Assembly: GCA_002409145.1 (NCBI GenBank) | Contig: DHUL01000060.1 | Span: 7,020-46,648 of the forward strand | DNA from: Bacteroidales bacterium UBA5235 | GTDB taxonomy: Bacteria; Bacteroidota; Bacteroidia; Bacteroidales; VadinHA17 | DNA: 39,629 bases | Reading direction: 5' to 3' | Shown here: one piece after another, positions 8,412 through 16,769 of the stretch | Numbering within the stretch: position 1 is the first letter of the stretch | Layout: each line of letters begins with the position of its first letter | The notes under the pieces: model-generated | What the model was told of the DNA's origin: nothing | The model's database searches: none | The model's input: only the letters and a program-made list of their open reading frames with translations | Position numbers and translations under genes: made by a program

Positions 8412-9177
8412 AAATCAGTTGAAACCGATCGGCATCCGGCAGGATGGGCATATCTTCCCGGTATTTGTCAAGCGTTTCCCGTGAAAGCAATGCAGAAACA
8501 ACACCCTCTGTGCCGGGGTCAGGGGAAGCCAGTATCTCACCTTTCGGACCGATAATGGCAGAATCTCCGGTGTATGATGTTCCGTCGGGATTGACTCCTA
8601 CACGGTTTACGCCAATAACATAACACTGATTCTCTATGGCCCGGGCCACCAGAAGAGCCTTCCAGACAGAGCTGCGTACCGCGGGCCAGTTGGCTGAATA
8701 GATAATAACATCGGTGTCGCCGAGGTTCCTTGACCAAACCGGGAAACGGAGATCATAGCAAACCTGAAGGTTAAAGTTGAACTCGCGGTAAGGTATTACA
8801 ATACGCTTATTACCACGACTATATACTAAATGCTCCCCGCTCATTGTGTGGAGATGCCGCTTATCATAATAAGACAAATCTCCTTCCGGTGTTACGAAGA
8901 CCAGGCGGTTATAAAACCTGTCCTGCTCGCCGATGATGACCGAACCGCAGAGGGCATAACCTCCGTCAGCGGCCCGCTCTTTCATCCACTTTACAGTAGG
9001 TCCGTCCATACTTTCAGCCAGGGGTGCCGGCTTCATTGTAAAACCGGTTGTGAACATCTCGGGAAGCACCACAATCCCGCTGCCAGGTGAGACAGCATCA
9101 AGCAGGGATGAGATATGTGCAAGGCTGGCATCCCTGTCTTCCCACATAAGTCCGCACTGTACTATTGTTGCTTTCAT
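8410..9177 (-). CDS. Nitrilase-superfamily carbon-nitrogen hydrolase, omega-amidase-like
   Basis: Cytoplasmic C-N hydrolase; the closest described group is the YafV/Nit2 omega-amidases, which deamidate 2-oxoglutaramate and 2-oxosuccinamate. The Glu-Lys-Cys triad is visible at E40 (VLPEMFTTGF), K106 (YYDKRHLH) and C140 (VCYDLRFPVW), and the FPVWSRN stretch after the cysteine is typical of YafV. From the ATG at 9177 it is 255 residues, the usual size. A longer frame reaching 9276 crosses the terminator of the upstream gene and is rejected. It forms a single-gene unit with its own -7 box, and its stop codon begins a heptamer repeat. The omega-amidase role is by family resemblance only. Confidence 0.85.
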   Translation of the reverse strand: MKATIVQCGLMWEDRDASLAHISSLLDAVSPGSGIVVLPEMFTTGFTMKPAPLAESMDGPTVKWMKERAADGGYALCGSVIIGEQDRFYNRLVFVTPEGDLSYYDKRHLHTMSGEHLVYSRGNKRIVIPYREFNFNLQVCYDLRFPVWSRNLGDTDVIIYSANWPAVRSSVWKALLVARAIENQCYVIGVNRVGVNPDGTSYTGDSAIIGPKGEILASPDPGTEGVVSALLSRETLDKYREDMPILPDADRFQLI

Positions 9178-9194
9178 TGTTACAAAACTGTATA

Positions 9195-9224
9195 TAAAGA
9201 TATGAAGTAACCTTAATAAAACAG
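9195..9224 (-). promoter_or_regulatory. Candidate promoter of the nitrilase-family gene
   Basis: On the minus strand, CTG (one change from TTG) at 9224-9222, a 19-base spacer, and TATCTTTA at 9202-9195 (one change from TAnnTTTG). The start codon follows 17 bases later. Confidence 0.4.
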
Positions 9225-9274
9225 AACCTGTGGGCTTATGTTCAGGAGAAAGACCAACAGATACCCCATAAAAC

Positions 9275-9297
9275 AAAAAACAGGCTCATGGCCTGTT
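9275..9297 (-). terminator. Rho-independent terminator after the membrane-anchored gene
   Basis: Read on the minus strand, AACAGGC, a five-base loop and GCCTGTT form a 7-bp stem followed by a run of six T. It lies 20 bases after the stop of the gene ending at 9318 and separates it from the nitrilase gene. Confidence 0.75.
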
Positions 9298-9317
9298 CCT
9301 TGTTGTTTGTCAGTGTA

Positions 9318-10478
9318 CTACTTTCCGGCATGTTCTGCCTGGTATTCCGTGAATATGGAGGTAATGAGCGGTTTGTAGTAGAGCCAGAAGAACCTCTTCG
9401 GGTCATCAGGCTTGTCGGAATAGAGAAAAGTTCTGGCCCCTTTCTGGATATTCTTAAGCCTGGCAGTCCAGAACGGTATATCATTATTTGCAAAATCGCC
9501 TGAGAAGTAGTAAGTTTTCTGTTTGAGAGGTTCCTGGGTAACTGCCGGGAAAACTGCCTGCAGGTCATTGACAGCCAGCAGTGTATCGCCGGATGGCGTT
9601 GTATTCAGCACGAATTCGGAAATGACTGTGTTCTTTCCCGGATCAATGACATCGAAGCTTTTGACAAAGGCAACTGTCTCGGGAAGCCCGAACCTATCAG
9701 CTGCCGGACCGGTTGTTCTGATGACCGGCAATGCTGAAGCAAGATGTTTACCTTCTTCCAGCACTATGATGCCGTTCTCCCTGAGCAGTACCACTCCGGG
9801 ATTGGAGAAGGTCCATGGTTCACGGTACTGTTTACGGTACAGAGCCGGCATCCAGGAAGGAACGCCTTGTTGTGACACAGTATCGAGTGATTTATAATAC
9901 TGGCCCATCCAGCCTTTTGAAGATATTCCAAGGAGCTCTTCGGTCTTGAATCTTTCAAGACCTGCGGTGGGATAGTCGAATGTATTGTATTCAACGAGAA
10001 CCAGTTTGTCACGTTTTTTCATCTCCACCATGAGGAGATAATCGTTGTTGTTGAGTCCGCCGTAAAGCTTACGTGACCGGCGTGTCTTCTTTATCCCCTG
10101 GTACCAGTCATTGAAAAACACACCGTAAGTATCAGTGTAATAGAGGGCGTCATTGTTATCTGCCAGGTCAATCAGTTCAGTGAGGCGGAAGTCTTTTTTC
10201 CTGAACTGTTTCTCCCTCACAGGTCTGAGTGGTTCGAAGCCGTAATAATCCTTATTAGCCGAATAGCTGCCGCTCTTTTCTCCCCTGACAAATCTCGCGT
10301 TGGTAAGAACGTAAACAAATGAGCGGTGACCCAGTCTGTCAAGCGTCGGCACAGTCTTGTCAAGTATGACAACATCGACAGGTTTCTTTTCCTGGAAGGC
10401 CCATCTGATGAAGCTTACAGCCGGTATTAAGAGCAGTACTGCCAGAATTAATAATGTGATCAGTAGAGGTTTTTTCAT
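9318..10478 (-). CDS. Unrecognised membrane-anchored protein
   Basis: I do not recognise a family. The 386-residue protein has a short positive N-terminus and one hydrophobic helix at about residues 4-26, then a long soluble region with no second obvious membrane span, so it is probably anchored with the bulk outside the cytoplasmic membrane. The soluble part begins with VDVVILDKTVPTLDRLGHRS and is rich in aromatic and charged residues (WYQGIKKTRRSRK, TYYFSGDFANND, FFWLYYKP). No cysteine lipobox is present. It is a single-gene unit with its own terminator and a possible promoter near 10559-10588. Codon use resembles its neighbours, so nothing suggests recent transfer. Confidence 0.75.
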   Translation of the reverse strand: MKKPLLITLLILAVLLLIPAVSFIRWAFQEKKPVDVVILDKTVPTLDRLGHRSFVYVLTNARFVRGEKSGSYSANKDYYGFEPLRPVREKQFRKKDFRLTELIDLADNNDALYYTDTYGVFFNDWYQGIKKTRRSRKLYGGLNNNDYLLMVEMKKRDKLVLVEYNTFDYPTAGLERFKTEELLGISSKGWMGQYYKSLDTVSQQGVPSWMPALYRKQYREPWTFSNPGVVLLRENGIIVLEEGKHLASALPVIRTTGPAADRFGLPETVAFVKSFDVIDPGKNTVISEFVLNTTPSGDTLLAVNDLQAVFPAVTQEPLKQKTYYFSGDFANNDIPFWTARLKNIQKGARTFLYSDKPDDPKRFFWLYYKPLITSIFTEYQAEHAGK

Positions 10479-10558
10479 AATTACCGGAATTTGATAATAT
10501 CCTGTTACTAAACGGATTCTTGGAAGGTACAGTATGCGTGGTGTAAAAAATTAATGCC

Positions 10559-10588
10559 TAAAAGTAGCAATTAATTTCCTATCGGGAA
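10559..10588 (-). promoter_or_regulatory. Candidate promoter of the membrane-anchored gene
   Basis: On the minus strand, TTC at 10588-10586, a 19-base spacer and TACTTTTA at 10566-10559. The -7 box is identical to that proposed for pta. The leader would be about 75 bases, longer than most here. Confidence 0.3.
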
Positions 10589-10612
10589 AATATTTTATCT
10601 GAAAATGGCAAA

Positions 10613-10625
10613 AACCGTAACGGTT
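10613..10625. repeat. 13-bp inverted repeat upstream of rarA
   Basis: AACCGT and ACGGTT flank a single central A, forming a perfect 6+6 inverted repeat about 47 bases before the rarA start. It could be an operator, but one such repeat can also occur by chance. Confidence 0.3.
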
Positions 10626-10671
10626 CAAGCGATTTTATGATAATTTGCACCTGTATTTGTGAAATTGCCAT

Positions 10672-11976
10672 ATGTTTTCAAATCAGCCACTTGCAGACAG
10701 GTTAAGACCACGGTCACTCGAGGAGTTTGCCGGGCAGGAGCATCTTGTAGGCAAGGAAGGTGTACTCAGGAAGGTCATTGAGTCCGGCAGCGTACCTTCT
10801 TTTATATTATGGGGCCCTCCCGGTGTCGGGAAGACCACCCTGGCAAGGATTGTGGCAAACAAGCTTGAGCGCTCATTCTTCCAGCTTAGTGCTGTGCACA
10901 GTGGTGTAAAGGAGGTGCGCGAAACGATAGAAAAGGCAAAGAGTCAACAGTTCTTCGGCAAGCCAAATCCCATTCTTTTCATAGACGAGATTCACCGTTT
11001 CAACAAGTCGCAGCAGGACTCACTGCTGGGTGCCGTGGAACAGGGAATTCTGACGCTTATAGGTGCAACAACTGAGAATCCCTCCTTTGAGGTAATCTCA
11101 CCGCTCCTTTCAAGGTGTCAGGTGTATGTGCTTAAACCTCTTGATGACGAAACGCTCAGAAAGCTGATAGACAGGGCGGTTACAGATGATCATTATCTCT
11201 CGCAGTACAGAATAAGGGTTACCGAGTATGAGGCACTGATACGTATCAGCGGAGGTGATGCGCGCAAACTGTATAATGCGCTCGAGCTTACTGTCTCGCT
11301 TGAGGCTGAGAAAGGCAGTGAGGAAATTGTTGTCACTGATGATATGGTCCTTGGCCATGTACAGCAGAATCTTGCAATGTATGACAAGAACGGAGAACAG
11401 CATTATGATATCATCTCGGCATTTATCAAGTCGCTCCGGGGGTCAGACCCGAATGCTGCAGTATACTGGCTTGCAAGGATGGTGGAGGGTGGTGAGGATG
11501 TGAAGTTCATCGCCAGGCGTATGGTAATACTTGCAGCCGAGGACATCGGTCTTGCAAATCCCAATGCCCTGCTTCTTGCACAGGCATGCTTTAATGCAGT
11601 AAACCTTGTCGGCTGGCCAGAGTCGAAAATAATTCTCTCGGAAACAGCTGTTTACCTTGCCACATCGCCCAAGAGCAATGCGGCATACATGGCCATTGAG
11701 AATGCAATTGCTTCAGTCCGCCAGCATGGAGACCTTCCTGTTCCGCTCCACCTGAGAAATGCGCCTACGAGGCTCATGAAGGACCTGGGATATCATGAGG
11801 GATACAGATATGCTCATGATTTCGAGGACAACTTTGTCCAGGACAATTACCTGCCGGAGCAGATAACCGGTACAATCTTTTACGAACCGGGCAGGAATGC
11901 CCGTGAGCTTGAGATACGCAAGCAACTGGAAGCCCGTTGGCAAAAAATCTACAGTTACAACAAGGATAATAAATAA
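10672..11976 (+). CDS. rarA: Replication-associated recombination ATPase RarA
   Basis: AAA+ ATPase of the RarA/MgsA/WRNIP1 family, acting at stalled replication forks. Walker A GPPGVGKTT lies at 48-56 and Walker B ILFIDEIHRFNK at about 101-112, followed by GATTENPSFEV and the arginine-finger region SPLLSRC. The C-terminal half has the conserved SLRGSDPNAAVYWLARM and EDIGLANP segments of the tetramerisation region. At 434 residues it has the usual length. It is the first gene of a plus-strand run with kdsA 21 bases later. Confidence 0.96.
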   Translation: MFSNQPLADRLRPRSLEEFAGQEHLVGKEGVLRKVIESGSVPSFILWGPPGVGKTTLARIVANKLERSFFQLSAVHSGVKEVRETIEKAKSQQFFGKPNPILFIDEIHRFNKSQQDSLLGAVEQGILTLIGATTENPSFEVISPLLSRCQVYVLKPLDDETLRKLIDRAVTDDHYLSQYRIRVTEYEALIRISGGDARKLYNALELTVSLEAEKGSEEIVVTDDMVLGHVQQNLAMYDKNGEQHYDIISAFIKSLRGSDPNAAVYWLARMVEGGEDVKFIARRMVILAAEDIGLANPNALLLAQACFNAVNLVGWPESKIILSETAVYLATSPKSNAAYMAIENAIASVRQHGDLPVPLHLRNAPTRLMKDLGYHEGYRYAHDFEDNFVQDNYLPEQITGTIFYEPGRNARELEIRKQLEARWQKIYSYNKDNK

Positions 11977-11997
11977 AATATTTAGTAAATTTATCTC

Positions 11998-12825
11998 ATG
12001 AAAGTCAGTGAATTGAATATACCGTTACTTAAGCATTCTGACAGTGGTAACTTTCTATTGCTTGCCGGACCATGCGTGGTTGAGTCGGAGGAGATGACAT
12101 TCCGTGTTGCTGGCGAGGTTGTGAAGCTGAGTGACAGGTACCGCATTCCACTGATATTCAAATCATCATACCGTAAGGCAAACCGGTCACGTCTTGATTC
12201 ATTTACCGGAATCGGTGACGAGAAGGCGCTTGAAATACTGGCAGCGGTCAGGGAAAAGTATTCCGTACCGGTTGTTACTGACATTCACTCGCCTGAAGAA
12301 GCCCGAATGGCGGCTAATTTCGTGGATGTTATCCAGATACCCGCATTTCTGTGCAGGCAGACAGATCTCCTTGTCGCTGCCGCGGCTACCGGCAAGGTGG
12401 TAAATGTCAAGAAGGGACAATTTCTTTCCGGTTCCTCAATGCGTTTTGCTGCCGGGAAAATAAGGGAATCGGGCAATGAAAGGGTGATGCTCACCGAAAG
12501 GGGAAACTTCTTCGGATACAACGACCTGGTAGTAGATATGCGCAACATTCCGGTGATGAAGCAGACAGGTGCCCCGGTGATCATGGACATCACCCACTCA
12601 CTGCAGCAGCCTAACCAGGAAGGCGGGGTATCCGGCGGACAGCCTGACATGATAGAGACCATCGGCAGGTGTGCCATTGCCGCCGGCGCTGATGGAATCT
12701 TCATTGAAACCCACCCTGAACCAGCTTCTGCACTTTCTGACGGAGCCAACATGCTGAGGCTGGATATGCTCGACAGCCTGCTTAATAAACTTACATTAAT
12801 AAGAACTATAGTTAACTCTTTTTAA
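11998..12825 (+). CDS. kdsA: 3-deoxy-D-manno-octulosonate 8-phosphate synthase
   Basis: Condenses phosphoenolpyruvate with arabinose 5-phosphate to make KDO 8-phosphate, precursor of the lipopolysaccharide inner core, so the organism is Gram-negative. The 275-residue protein has LLAGPCVVES, FKSSYRKANRSR, VTDIHSPEEA, IPAFLCRQTDLL, VNVKKGQFLS and the C-terminal FIETHPEP, all characteristic. The CRQTD segment after IPAFL is typical of KdsA. It lies 21 bases after rarA. Confidence 0.97.
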   Translation: MKVSELNIPLLKHSDSGNFLLLAGPCVVESEEMTFRVAGEVVKLSDRYRIPLIFKSSYRKANRSRLDSFTGIGDEKALEILAAVREKYSVPVVTDIHSPEEARMAANFVDVIQIPAFLCRQTDLLVAAAATGKVVNVKKGQFLSGSSMRFAAGKIRESGNERVMLTERGNFFGYNDLVVDMRNIPVMKQTGAPVIMDITHSLQQPNQEGGVSGGQPDMIETIGRCAIAAGADGIFIETHPEPASALSDGANMLRLDMLDSLLNKLTLIRTIVNSF

Positions 12826-12846
12826 TTAACAATAAATTAAATTATT

Positions 12847-13548
12847 ATGAAAAAATCAATGGCTCTTCTGGCGATAATTATGGTGGCATCAGTCTGCAAT
12901 GCCCAGTCGCTCGATGATATTGCAAACAAGTACTATGCAGCCAACGGGATCGAGAATCTTGAGAAGGCACAGACAATGTCGATGAAAGGCGTTGTCAGCC
13001 AGATGGGGATGGAATTGCCAATTACCATTATGGTCAAGAAGCCGAACAAGGTCAAAGTGATCCAGGAGTTCAACGGAATGGAGATCGTCATAGTTTTTGA
13101 CGGTGAGAAGGGATATATGTTGAATCCGCTCACCGGAGCAACCGATCCGGTTGAACTGCCTGCCGAGCAGTTGAGCAGTGTACAGGAATACAACGTGTTC
13201 CGTGATTCTTTCATGGAGGCGTTCAAGTCCGGGAGGCTGAAACTGGAAGGTGAGGAAGCTGTGGAAGGTAAGCCGGCTTATAAGTTCACCGTCACAAGTG
13301 AATCAGGCACCACATCATACACATATCTCGACAAGGAGAGTTTCCTGCCTGTCAAGACTGAACAGACAGTCAGCCAGATGGGACAGGAGATGCTGGTTGA
13401 ATCCTATATAAGGGAACGCAAAGAGTTCAACGGCGTCCAATTCGGGACAAAAATCGCTCAGTTCGTCGACGGATCTGAACTGGGAGGCATGACCTTCGAA
13501 ACGATTGAATTTGACACCCCGATGGAAGATTCAGTGTTCAAATTGTAA
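12847..13548 (+). CDS. Exported LolA-like outer membrane lipoprotein-sorting family protein
   Basis: 233 residues with a clear signal peptide (MKKSMALLAIIMVASVCNA, then QSLDD), so it should be periplasmic. The mature part looks like the beta-rich LolA/LolB-type fold widely found in Bacteroidetes as an outer membrane lipoprotein-sorting-like protein: repeated strands such as MSMKGVVSQMGMELPITIMVKK, an FDGEKGYMLNP segment, and a TYLDKESFLPVKTEQ segment near the end. There is no lipobox cysteine beyond the one inside the signal sequence, which does not fit a lipobox well. It follows kdsA by 21 bases and ends before a strong terminator. The family call is by general likeness; cargo is unknown. 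Confidence 0.7.
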   Translation: MKKSMALLAIIMVASVCNAQSLDDIANKYYAANGIENLEKAQTMSMKGVVSQMGMELPITIMVKKPNKVKVIQEFNGMEIVIVFDGEKGYMLNPLTGATDPVELPAEQLSSVQEYNVFRDSFMEAFKSGRLKLEGEEAVEGKPAYKFTVTSESGTTSYTYLDKESFLPVKTEQTVSQMGQEMLVESYIRERKEFNGVQFGTKIAQFVDGSELGGMTFETIEFDTPMEDSVFKL

Positions 13549-13562
13549 TTTCCGTATGGATT

Positions 13563-13574
13563 CTGGTGCACCAG
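13563..13574. repeat. 12-bp perfect palindrome after the LolA-like gene
   Basis: CTGGTGCACCAG is a gapless palindrome 15 bases after the stop codon and before the terminator. No function is apparent. Confidence 0.25.
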
Positions 13575-13620
13575 GTCTGAGACATGGCGTTACCCGGACC
13601 AGATAATAACCTCCATATCA

Positions 13621-13653
13621 AAAAGATGCCACCCACACCGGGTGGCATCTTTT
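13621..13653. terminator. Two-way rho-independent terminator between the LolA-like gene and rnpB
   Basis: AAAAGATGCCACCC and its exact complement GGGTGGCATCTTTT flank a five-base loop, giving a 14-bp stem with A/T runs at both ends. It can end the rarA-kdsA-LolA transcript on the plus strand and the RNase P RNA transcript on the minus strand. Confidence 0.88.
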
Positions 13654-13659
13654 ATTTCA

Positions 13660-14030
13660 AAGGCAGGCCTGTAAGCCGGGTTCTGTCGGGAGACGGTTCC
13701 TGCAAGAGGAGATTGCTCCCGGTCCGTCATTTATCTTGCCCCGTCATTGCTGACGTGGTCATACGACCTACCCCCCGGCTCGGGCGAGCAGCCCTCAGAC
13801 GCCGGTATACATGGTCTTTCAACCCATCAGGTGTACGGCTCCCGGTGTCACCACCGGGACCGGTGAGCTCTTACCTCACCTTTTCACCATTGTCCGCCAG
13901 CTGGCGGACTGTTATTTTCTGTTACACTGCTATACCCTTTCGGATATCTTCCCGTTAGGAAGGATGGTGCTCTCTGTTGCCCGGACTTTCCTTCCCGACA
14001 CAAGTGTCGGAACGACGGACCGGCCTGCCG
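13660..14030 (-). ncRNA. rnpB: RNase P RNA, bacterial class A
   Basis: Catalytic RNA that trims tRNA 5' leaders. Read on the minus strand, GGCAGGCC at the 5' end (14029-14022) pairs with GGCCTGCC at the 3' end (13669-13662) to form helix P1. The universally conserved 5' core GAAGGAAAGTCCGGGC is at about 13994-13979 and is followed by AACAGAGAGCACC. The conserved 3' core GACAGAACCCGGCTTAC is at 13687-13671. Length is about 371 bases, normal for this RNA. It has an exact -7 promoter box at its 5' end and the two-way terminator at its 3' end. Ends are accurate to a few bases. Confidence 0.95.
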
Positions 14031-14033
14031 GTG

Positions 14034-14041
14034 CAAAGATA
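14034..14041 (-). promoter_or_regulatory. -7 box of rnpB
   Basis: On the minus strand TATCTTTG matches TAnnTTTG exactly and ends four to five bases before the P1 helix, where the RNA should begin. No good -33 element is seen. Confidence 0.55.
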
Positions 14042-14217
14042 ATACTTTTAAACTGACCTGACCCTGTGGTCTGACTGCCCCGGTTTCCTCCCCCCCGCCA
14101 GTGATAAACAGCAGTTAATAACTTAACATCAGTACATGATTCGCCTGTTTTTCCTGTTTCAAAATTCACAAGGGAGTGATATTTATCATCAATTTCAACT
14201 CAAAACTGACGGTTCGA

Positions 14218-14225
14218 TACCTTTA
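14218..14225 (+). promoter_or_regulatory. Candidate -7 box of the nuo operon
   Basis: TACCTTTA differs from TAnnTTTG by one base and lies 32 bases before the nuoA start, in the only sizeable gap upstream of the operon. No clear -33 element. Confidence 0.35.
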
Positions 14226-14257
14226 CGCCCGTTTTTCAACCCCTATAAACCACAGAA

Positions 14258-14608
14258 ATGAATAATCAGGCCCTGGTTCTGTTATTTCTTACAGGGGCCA
14301 TATTTGTCGGACTGGTTCTTATCTTCTCCGGCATTGTGGCTCCCAGGTCATTTGCACCTCAGAAGTTTGACCCATATGAATGCGGTATACCCACCAAGGG
14401 TACCACCTGGCTTCAGTTCAATGTGGGCTATTACCTCTTTGCAATCCTCTTCCTGGTGTTTGACGTGGAGATAGTATTCCTGTTTCCCTGGGCAACGGTG
14501 ATGAAGGAGATGGGCATGGTGGCCTTCATTGAGATTGTTGTATTTATCCTGGTTCTCGGGCTAGGGCTTGCCTATGCCTGGAAAAAACACGCTCTGACAT
14601 GGGAATAA
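14258..14608 (+). CDS. nuoA: Complex I subunit NuoA
   Basis: Small membrane subunit of the proton-pumping complex I. The 116-residue protein has three hydrophobic helices, the first-loop sequence FDPYECGIPTKG with its conserved cysteine (a mobile loop near the quinone site), and FDVEIVFLFPWA at the start of helix 2, all diagnostic. It opens the nuo operon and overlaps nuoB by 10 bases. Confidence 0.96.
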   Translation: MNNQALVLLFLTGAIFVGLVLIFSGIVAPRSFAPQKFDPYECGIPTKGTTWLQFNVGYYLFAILFLVFDVEIVFLFPWATVMKEMGMVAFIEIVVFILVLGLGLAYAWKKHALTWE

Positions 14609-15162
14609 AAGGAATCAGGGATGAGGAATTCGGGGACAATGAGACCCTGAAGCAGCTGCAGGATTCAGGTGTGAATGTATTTCTCTCGACGATAGATGAC
14701 GTCATAAACTGGGGCCGCCGCAACTCACTGTGGCCTCTCACTTTTGCAACCAGTTGCTGCGGTATCGAGATGATGGCCGCAGGTGCACCCCGTCATGATT
14801 TTGCGCGATTCGGGATGGAAGTATACCGGGCAAGCCCCAGGCAGGCCGATGTCATAGTCATTGCAGGGACAATCACAAACAAGATGGCACCGGTCCTTAA
14901 AATGCTTTATGATCAGATGTCAGAGCCCAAATATGTTGTGGCAATGGGTGCCTGCGCCATTTCCGGAGGACCATTTTACCTCAACTCCTATCATGTGGTC
15001 AAGGGTGTGGAGCATATTATACCGGTTGATGTATTCATCCCCGGATGCCCGCCACGCCCCGAAGCCCTTCTTTACGGCATGATGCAGCTACAGAGGAAGA
15101 TAGGGACGGAGACAATCAAATCGCGCAGAAAACGGAGCAAGTCACACAATACCCAGCAATAA
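14599..15162 (+). CDS. nuoB: Complex I subunit NuoB
   Basis: Carries cluster N2, the last 4Fe-4S centre before quinone. Cysteine ligands are visible in ATSCCGIEMMA, GACAISGGPF and PGCPPRPEAL. The first 170 or so residues match the family; the last 15-20 are a basic tail (KSRRKRSKSH) beyond the conserved core. The start overlaps nuoA by 10 bases, suggesting coupled translation. Confidence 0.96.
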   Translation: MGIKGIRDEEFGDNETLKQLQDSGVNVFLSTIDDVINWGRRNSLWPLTFATSCCGIEMMAAGAPRHDFARFGMEVYRASPRQADVIVIAGTITNKMAPVLKMLYDQMSEPKYVVAMGACAISGGPFYLNSYHVVKGVEHIIPVDVFIPGCPPRPEALLYGMMQLQRKIGTETIKSRRKRSKSHNTQQ

Positions 15163-15167
15163 TTAAT

Positions 15168-15623
15168 ATGGAAAATTCGCAGCTTGCCGCGCTGGCAGCA
15201 ACAATTGCCCCGGATGCACAGGTTGTACAGGGGAAACAGTTTGTTGAGATAACACTCAGCCCCTCTGATCTGTTTGCTGTGGCAGAGAAGCTTAAGAGCA
15301 ACAGTGAAACCGCCCTCGATATGCTTGTATCGGTGACCGGGATGGATTACGGCACCGAACTTGGCACTGTCTACCACCTCCGGTCAACCATTCACAAACA
15401 TATGATTGTGCTCAAGACAAGGGTTACAGACCGTGAAAATCCTGAAATCGATTCACTCTGTGCACTCTGGCCTGCTGCTGATTTCCATGAAAGGGAGGCC
15501 TATGACCTGCTCGGAATCAGGTTTCGCAACCACCCTGACCTCAGGAGACTGTTTCTTGACAGCACATGGGGTTACCCGCTCAGAAAGGATTATAAAGACG
15601 ACGTAAATATTCTTGCCAGGTAA
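15168..15623 (+). CDS. nuoC: Complex I subunit NuoC
   Basis: Peripheral-arm structural subunit of the 30-kDa family. The 151-residue protein has the signature HEREAYDLLGIRFRNHPDLRRL near the C-terminus. I chose the ATG at 15168, five bases after the nuoB stop; a longer frame back to 15045 lies within nuoB and has no family likeness. nuoC and nuoD are separate genes here, whereas several relatives have them fused. Confidence 0.93.
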   Translation: MENSQLAALAATIAPDAQVVQGKQFVEITLSPSDLFAVAEKLKSNSETALDMLVSVTGMDYGTELGTVYHLRSTIHKHMIVLKTRVTDRENPEIDSLCALWPAADFHEREAYDLLGIRFRNHPDLRRLFLDSTWGYPLRKDYKDDVNILAR

Positions 15624-15626
15624 ACT

Positions 15627-16748
15627 ATGGAAGAAGAAGTAAAAGCACCCGTACCGGAGCAGGAGGAATATGTAATCAACATGGGCCCCCAACACCCGTC
15701 AACGCACGGTGTGCTGAGGCTGGTGGTCTCGCTCAGGGGCGAGATAGTCCGGAACGTGGAACCGCATATCGGTTACATCCACCGTGGTATCGAGAAAATG
15801 TGCGAAAGCATAGCCTATCCCCAGATCATCCACCTCACAGACCGGATGGACTACCTTTCGGCCCACATCAACAATGAGGCAGTCTGCCTCACCGTGGAAA
15901 AAGCCCTCGGTATCGAAGTCTCTGACCGGGTAAAGGTTATCCGGACGATCCTGAGCGAGCTTACAAGGATTCAGTCGCACCAGCTCTTCTGGGCCACCTT
16001 CGGGATGGACCTTGGAGGCCTGACATGCTTTTTCTACGGCCTTCGTGACAGGGAAATGGTCCTTGACATTTTCGAGGAGACCTGCGGCGGAAGAATGATT
16101 GTGAGCTACAACTGCCCGGGCGGCCTCATGAATGACATCCACCCCAACTTCCAGAAGAGGACAAAAGAGTTCATCAAGTACTTCAGGGAGACCCTTCCCG
16201 AGTATGACAGGCTCCTTACCGGGAACGTCATCTTCCAGGAGCGCCTTAAGAATATTGGCACTGTAACCCGCGAACAGGCAATCGCATGGGGACTGACTGG
16301 GCCTGTGGGAAGGGCCTCGGGGTTTTCGTGCGACGTAAGGAAGCACAATCCATACAGCGCCTATGACAGGGTCACCTTCAATGAGATACTTTACAATGAA
16401 GGTGATTCATTCCACAGATACAAGGTGAGGATGGACGAGATGTGGGAGTCGATGAACATCATTGAACAGCTGATAGACAACATCCCTGAAGGCTCATACG
16501 CCGAAAAGATGAAACCTGTGATCAAGCTGCCGGAGGGTGAATACTTCCAGAGCGTGGAGACAGCAAGGGGCGAGCTTGGCGTTTATATCGTCAGCGACGG
16601 CAACAAGAACCCATACAGGGTCAAGTTCCGCTCGCCCAACTTCGTTCATCTGGCCCCTCTGAACCTTATGTCAAAGGGCGCCAAGATTGCTGACCTGGTG
16701 GCCATCAACGGTTCTCTTGACCTCATTATTCCGGATATTGACAGGTAG
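15627..16748 (+). CDS. nuoD: Complex I subunit NuoD
   Basis: 49-kDa subunit that lines the quinone pocket together with NuoB. The N-terminal GPQHPSTHGVLRL and HIGYIHRGIEKM and the C-terminal FRSPNFVHL are conserved, and LIIPDIDR closes the protein, as expected of NuoD's end. At 373 residues it is at the short end of the family. It starts three bases after nuoC. Confidence 0.96.
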   Translation: MEEEVKAPVPEQEEYVINMGPQHPSTHGVLRLVVSLRGEIVRNVEPHIGYIHRGIEKMCESIAYPQIIHLTDRMDYLSAHINNEAVCLTVEKALGIEVSDRVKVIRTILSELTRIQSHQLFWATFGMDLGGLTCFFYGLRDREMVLDIFEETCGGRMIVSYNCPGGLMNDIHPNFQKRTKEFIKYFRETLPEYDRLLTGNVIFQERLKNIGTVTREQAIAWGLTGPVGRASGFSCDVRKHNPYSAYDRVTFNEILYNEGDSFHRYKVRMDEMWESMNIIEQLIDNIPEGSYAEKMKPVIKLPEGEYFQSVETARGELGVYIVSDGNKNPYRVKFRSPNFVHLAPLNLMSKGAKIADLVAINGSLDLIIPDIDR

Positions 16749-16756
16749 AACAATTC

Positions 16757-16762
16757 AAGGAG
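16757..16762 (+). promoter_or_regulatory. Shine-Dalgarno sequence before nuoH
   Basis: AAGGAG lies seven bases before the nuoH ATG. It stands out because almost all other starts in this window lack such a motif; it may raise translation of this membrane subunit within the operon. Confidence 0.5.
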
Positions 16763-16769
16763 ACTACAT

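Noticed and set aside
9178..9276. Longer N-terminus for the nitrilase-family protein
   Set aside because: It crosses the candidate promoter and begins next to the upstream terminator; the catalytic domain starts right after the ATG at 9177.
13584..14169. Open frames on both strands inside 13584-14169
   Set aside because: They lie over the RNase P RNA gene, whose conserved cores and P1 helix explain the sequence; the translations are compositionally odd and match nothing.
15045..15167. Longer N-terminus for nuoC
   Set aside because: These 41 codons are inside nuoB in another frame and show no likeness to NuoC; the ATG at 15168 is just after the nuoB stop.
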